In this document: piece after piece, positions 61,400 through 64,000 of the stretch
Layout of the letters: the number at the start of each line of letters is the position of its first letter
Position numbering within the stretch: position 1 is the first letter of the stretch
NCBI GenBank assembly: GCA_963743705.1
Contig: CAVUQS010000001.1
Coordinates: 372,001-436,000, forward strand
Source of the DNA: PALSA-243 sp963743705
Lineage (GTDB): Bacteria > Acidobacteriota > Terriglobia > Bryobacterales > Bryobacteraceae
Reading direction: 5' to 3'
Length of the DNA stretch: 64,000 bases
Position numbers and translations under genes: made by a program
The notes under the pieces: generated by a model
The model's database searches: none
What the model was told of the DNA's origin: nothing
What the model saw: only the letters and a program-made list of their open reading frames with translations

Positions 61400-62467
61400 G
61401 TGCAAATCAGGATTTCCGAAATGTTAGCGATGGCGCTGTGCCTCGCGGCGGCCGCGACCGCGCAGGTGAAAACCAACGTGCCTGCCGTCGTGCCGGACGC
61501 CAAGCCCGTAACCGTAGAACACATCAAGGTGCACGGCGCCGCGCTCGAAGGCAACCTGGAAGGCGACGGCGTCGATCGCGAAGTCATCGTCTTCCTGCCG
61601 CCCAGCTACGCCAGCGATAGGGCCCGCCGTTACCCGGTGGTCTATGCCCTGCATGGTTATTCCATCGGCGCGGCGCAATGGTCGCAGGAAATCCATGTGC
61701 CGCAGACGATCGAGGGCGCGTTCGCCCAAGGCGCGCAGGACATGATTGTCGTGCTGCCCGATTCGAAGACCGTCCATAACGGATCCATGTATTCGAGTTC
61801 CGTGACCACCGGCGACTTTGAGCGGTTCATCGCGCACGACGTGGTCAGCTATATCGACGCTCACTACCGCACGATTCCCGCGCGCACCAGCCGCGGCCTG
61901 GCCGGGCATTCCATGGGCGGTTACGGCGCAAGCCGGATCGGTATGAAGCACCCCGATGTCTTTGGCAGCCTCTACATCATGAGCCCGTGCTGCCTTTCCG
62001 CGCGAGCCGCCGGACCCGTCAACCCGGACACGCAAAAAGCCTTGGAGGCCGTGAAAACGCCCGCGGATTCGGCCAGCCTGCCGTTCGGGCTGCGCGTTCA
62101 GTTTGCATCCGCCGCGGCCTGGTCTCCCAACCCCAAGAAGCCGCCGCTCTATCTCGATCTGCCGGTGGAGAACGGCGCTGTAAGGCCGGATGTGATCGCC
62201 AAGTGGGCCGCCAACGCCCCGCTGGCGTTTGTCGATCAATACATCGGCAATTTGCGGCAGTATCGCGCCATCGCGATGGACGTCGGCGACCAAGACGGCC
62301 TGCGCGTCGACGCGGGCAAACTGCACGACATTCTCGACAACTACGGCATCGCCAATACCTTCGAGGTTTATTCCGGCACGCACACCAGCGCGGTCGCCGA
62401 CCGGTTCCAGAATCATGTGCTGCCATTCTTCAGCAAGAATGTGTGTTCGGGCGGGAAGTGCATGTAG
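61400..62467 (+). CDS. Exported alpha/beta-hydrolase esterase (esterase D-like)
   Basis: 355 residues from 61400 with a signal peptide (MLAMALCLAAAATAQ). Esterase family of the FrsA/esterase-D type: YPVVYALHGYSIGAAQW, nucleophile Ser in LAGHSMGGYGASRIGM, Asp near DVGDQDGLRVD and His in YSGTHTSAVADRF. Related proteins are feruloyl or acetyl esterases and mycolyltransferase-like. A late pair of Cys (NVCSGGKCM) could form a disulphide. Substrate unknown. Confidence 0.87.
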   Translation: MQIRISEMLAMALCLAAAATAQVKTNVPAVVPDAKPVTVEHIKVHGAALEGNLEGDGVDREVIVFLPPSYASDRARRYPVVYALHGYSIGAAQWSQEIHVPQTIEGAFAQGAQDMIVVLPDSKTVHNGSMYSSSVTTGDFERFIAHDVVSYIDAHYRTIPARTSRGLAGHSMGGYGASRIGMKHPDVFGSLYIMSPCCLSARAAGPVNPDTQKALEAVKTPADSASLPFGLRVQFASAAAWSPNPKKPPLYLDLPVENGAVRPDVIAKWAANAPLAFVDQYIGNLRQYRAIAMDVGDQDGLRVDAGKLHDILDNYGIANTFEVYSGTHTSAVADRFQNHVLPFFSKNVCSGGKCM

Positions 62468-62527
62468 GCGAATCGTTGTGACGATCAAGCCGGTTCTGCA
62501 AAAGAAATCCGAAACCTAATTCCGTGT

Positions 62528-62581
62528 GGCGGGTTACTCCTTCGATGGGAGAAATGTCTCACTGTCCCATTCGAGCCCGCC
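62528..62581. other. Nested hairpin in the esterase - lectin gap
   Basis: Outer stem GGCGGG (62528-62533) / CCCGCC (62576-62581); inner stem TCGATGGGA / TCCCATTCGA with one bulge; top GAGA / TCTC. No T run follows, so either an unusual terminator or a structured leader of the gene at 62684. Confidence 0.5.
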
Positions 62582-62683
62582 AAGCCGCGCGCTACTCACC
62601 CACCTCGGCCATCTTGCCGGACCCCAAACCGCTGGTCCAGGCAATGGCTGTAACCTGAGCCCTTCCCGAAAAAGGAGATAAGT

Positions 62684-64000
62684 ATGCCAACTACTGTTAG
62701 TTTCGCCAATATCAACTGCGGAGTGATCCCGCCGGGCGCAGTGGTAACGCCGACCACTCAGTGCGGAGTTCTCTCCGCGCCCGCAAACGTTACGGCCAGC
62801 ATCACCGGAGACACCTCCGGTGGGGCTCTGACGCTAGTCTCCGTGAACAGTTACGTCACGAAAATCGAAACTACATTTCCAGATCCCGGCGACTTGCCTC
62901 CAGGGACGAAACCGATCCCGATCAAAACCGTAGTTCAGGTAGCCGTCGCGGAATCGAATGGAATCACGCCTCTGGCCGTGGCCAGCGGACAATTTGTGAT
63001 CGTCACGATTCAATTCGCGCCGGCCGCCTCGACTCCCGCCACGAGCACCGCCACGCTTCTGATTAAGGGAGATACCTGGAACCCCGTGTCCGTTCCTATC
63101 ACGGCGACTGTGGGCAAGCTTTCCGTCACAATTCCCTCGATCAGCATAGTCCAAGGGAGCTCCGTGAAGGTCCCCGTAACAGTCTCTTCTGCCGCAGGCG
63201 CCGGCACGACAGCCAAACTCATCATGGGCGCCGACGCATCGGCTGAAGCGCCTAACGTGACTGCGACCTTGAGTCCAACTTCTCTTACGATAGGCCAAGG
63301 GAAATCCGCAACGTCCACCCTTACGGTCTCTGCCGATTCCACGCTTGCCACGGGCTCCTATTCGTGGTCGCTGGCGGTGTGGGCTTTTGACAATGCGTAT
63401 AGCTTCAGCGTTCCCGTCTCGATCGTCGTCGGGGAGCCCTACTACTTCATCAAGAGCAAATTGGGCAACGTGATGGATATCGTAGGCGCATCCACCGCAT
63501 CCGGCGCCGGACTCGACGCTTTTCCGCAGAAAACCGGGGCCGATAACCAGCTCTGGAAGTTCACCGCCGACCCACTCGGCTCGGGATATTTCTACATTGT
63601 CAGTAAGCTGGACGGGAAAGTAGTCGACATTGAGGGGGACTCGACCAAGTCCGGAACGCTACTCGATGTTTTCGCTCAAAAGTCAGGGGCAGATAACCAA
63701 CTTTGGTGTTTCGTAGCCGATCCCGCGGGCTCGGGAGACTGTTTCATCGTAAGTAAGCTGAACGGCAACGTGATCGACGTCCAGAACGCCTCGACCGCCG
63801 CCGGAACGCTACTCGACGCTTTTCCGGTCAAGTTGACTGCATACCAGAACCAGCTTTGGACCGTAGTCGATGGAAGCTTTCCTACGGTTCTCCCGACCGC
63901 GACGGCGGCCGGGCTGAGCTTGGGCGGCGGCTTCCATAACTACTTCCTGGTCAGCGGCGGCGATGCGCTCACCGGCGTCTCGGTGACTGTCACCATCACG
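62684..64000 (+). CDS. Ricin-type lectin (RICIN) repeat protein, C-terminus beyond window
   Basis: ATG 62684 with AAAGGAGA upstream; open to the window end, 439 residues so far. No signal peptide is evident. Residues ~1-245 are beta-rich, Ala/Thr/Val-rich, with two conserved Cys near the start. Residues ~250-400 contain three repeats of the RICIN kind: YFIKSKLGNVMDIVGASTAS, FYIVSKLDGKVVDIEGDSTK and FIVSKLNGNVIDVQNASTAA, each closing with NQLW. These would fold as a beta-trefoil that binds sugars. After the repeats a second beta region begins. The whole function depends on the missing part. Confidence 0.85.
   Translation, partial: MPTTVSFANINCGVIPPGAVVTPTTQCGVLSAPANVTASITGDTSGGALTLVSVNSYVTKIETTFPDPGDLPPGTKPIPIKTVVQVAVAESNGITPLAVASGQFVIVTIQFAPAASTPATSTATLLIKGDTWNPVSVPITATVGKLSVTIPSISIVQGSSVKVPVTVSSAAGAGTTAKLIMGADASAEAPNVTATLSPTSLTIGQGKSATSTLTVSADSTLATGSYSWSLAVWAFDNAYSFSVPVSIVVGEPYYFIKSKLGNVMDIVGASTASGAGLDAFPQKTGADNQLWKFTADPLGSGYFYIVSKLDGKVVDIEGDSTKSGTLLDVFAQKSGADNQLWCFVADPAGSGDCFIVSKLNGNVIDVQNASTAAGTLLDAFPVKLTAYQNQLWTVVDGSFPTVLPTATAAGLSLGGGFHNYFLVSGGDALTGVSVTVTIT

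Noticed and set aside
1..64000. CRISPR array, tRNA, rRNA, insertion sequence or prophage
   Set aside because: No regular direct repeats with spacers, no cloverleaf-like intergenic stretch, no transposase or phage protein motifs seen by eye.

Overview
The window reads as about 64 kb of chromosome from an Acidobacteriota bacterium, most likely the Bryobacterales / Candidatus Solibacter lineage. This is inferred, not proven. The pointers are a large Oar-type TonB receptor with an N-terminal carboxypeptidase-regulatory domain, two secreted proteins with the Soli_cterm (TIGR03437) type of C-terminal domain, many secreted proteases, porins and two-component kinases, high GC, and frequent GTG/TTG starts. 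I see no tRNA, rRNA, CRISPR array, insertion sequence or prophage block.

Layout. 1-11 kb: a sigma-54 activator cut by the window edge, divergent from an OsmC protein; a zinc dehydrogenase; membrane proteins including a TMTC-like TPR protein; an Oar-like TonB receptor; an OprB-like porin. 11-16 kb: a PstS-like binding protein run together with aguB and aguA (agmatine to putrescine), an orphan HigA-type antitoxin-like regulator and another zinc dehydrogenase. 16-19 kb: a small protein of unknown function, two TlpA-type thioredoxins and a compact pterin operon (two PTPS/QueD homologues and folE). 19-26 kb: a TonB receptor, then the operon rimO-yacG-pgpA-(IPT/NHL protein)-cinA. All five of these genes carry insertion-type frameshifts as sequenced.

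26-31 kb is a uronate / pectin-fragment module: a DUF4861-GH88 fusion and an IolB/KduI-like isomerase face an IclR regulator, KduD and a cupin, with two related palindromes between them. 31-37 kb: a Soli_cterm protein and a subtilase with three deletion-type frameshifts. 37-42 kb: a CpxAR-like system, a DUF421 protein, dnaB, a 20-residue Lys/Ala/Pro peptide with its own ribosome site and terminator, and an ECF sigma / anti-sigma pair. 42.8-44.2 kb: a single gene that fuses TssB-like and TssC-like type VI sheath subunits with no other type VI gene nearby; this is the most unusual gene here. 45-49 kb: a likely operon marR-clc-DUF488-tauE-DUF1634 behind a perfect 13-bp-arm palindrome.

49-64 kb: a second member of the small-protein family, a NarL-type two-component pair, a coiled-coil membrane-anchored protein, an AT-hook small protein beside ssb, several exported proteins, a hybrid kinase, an S53 peptidase, a PEP-CTERM protein, a GAF kinase, an esterase, and the start of a large protein with ricin-type lectin repeats that runs off the end. 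All function calls come from reading motifs; no database search was possible.
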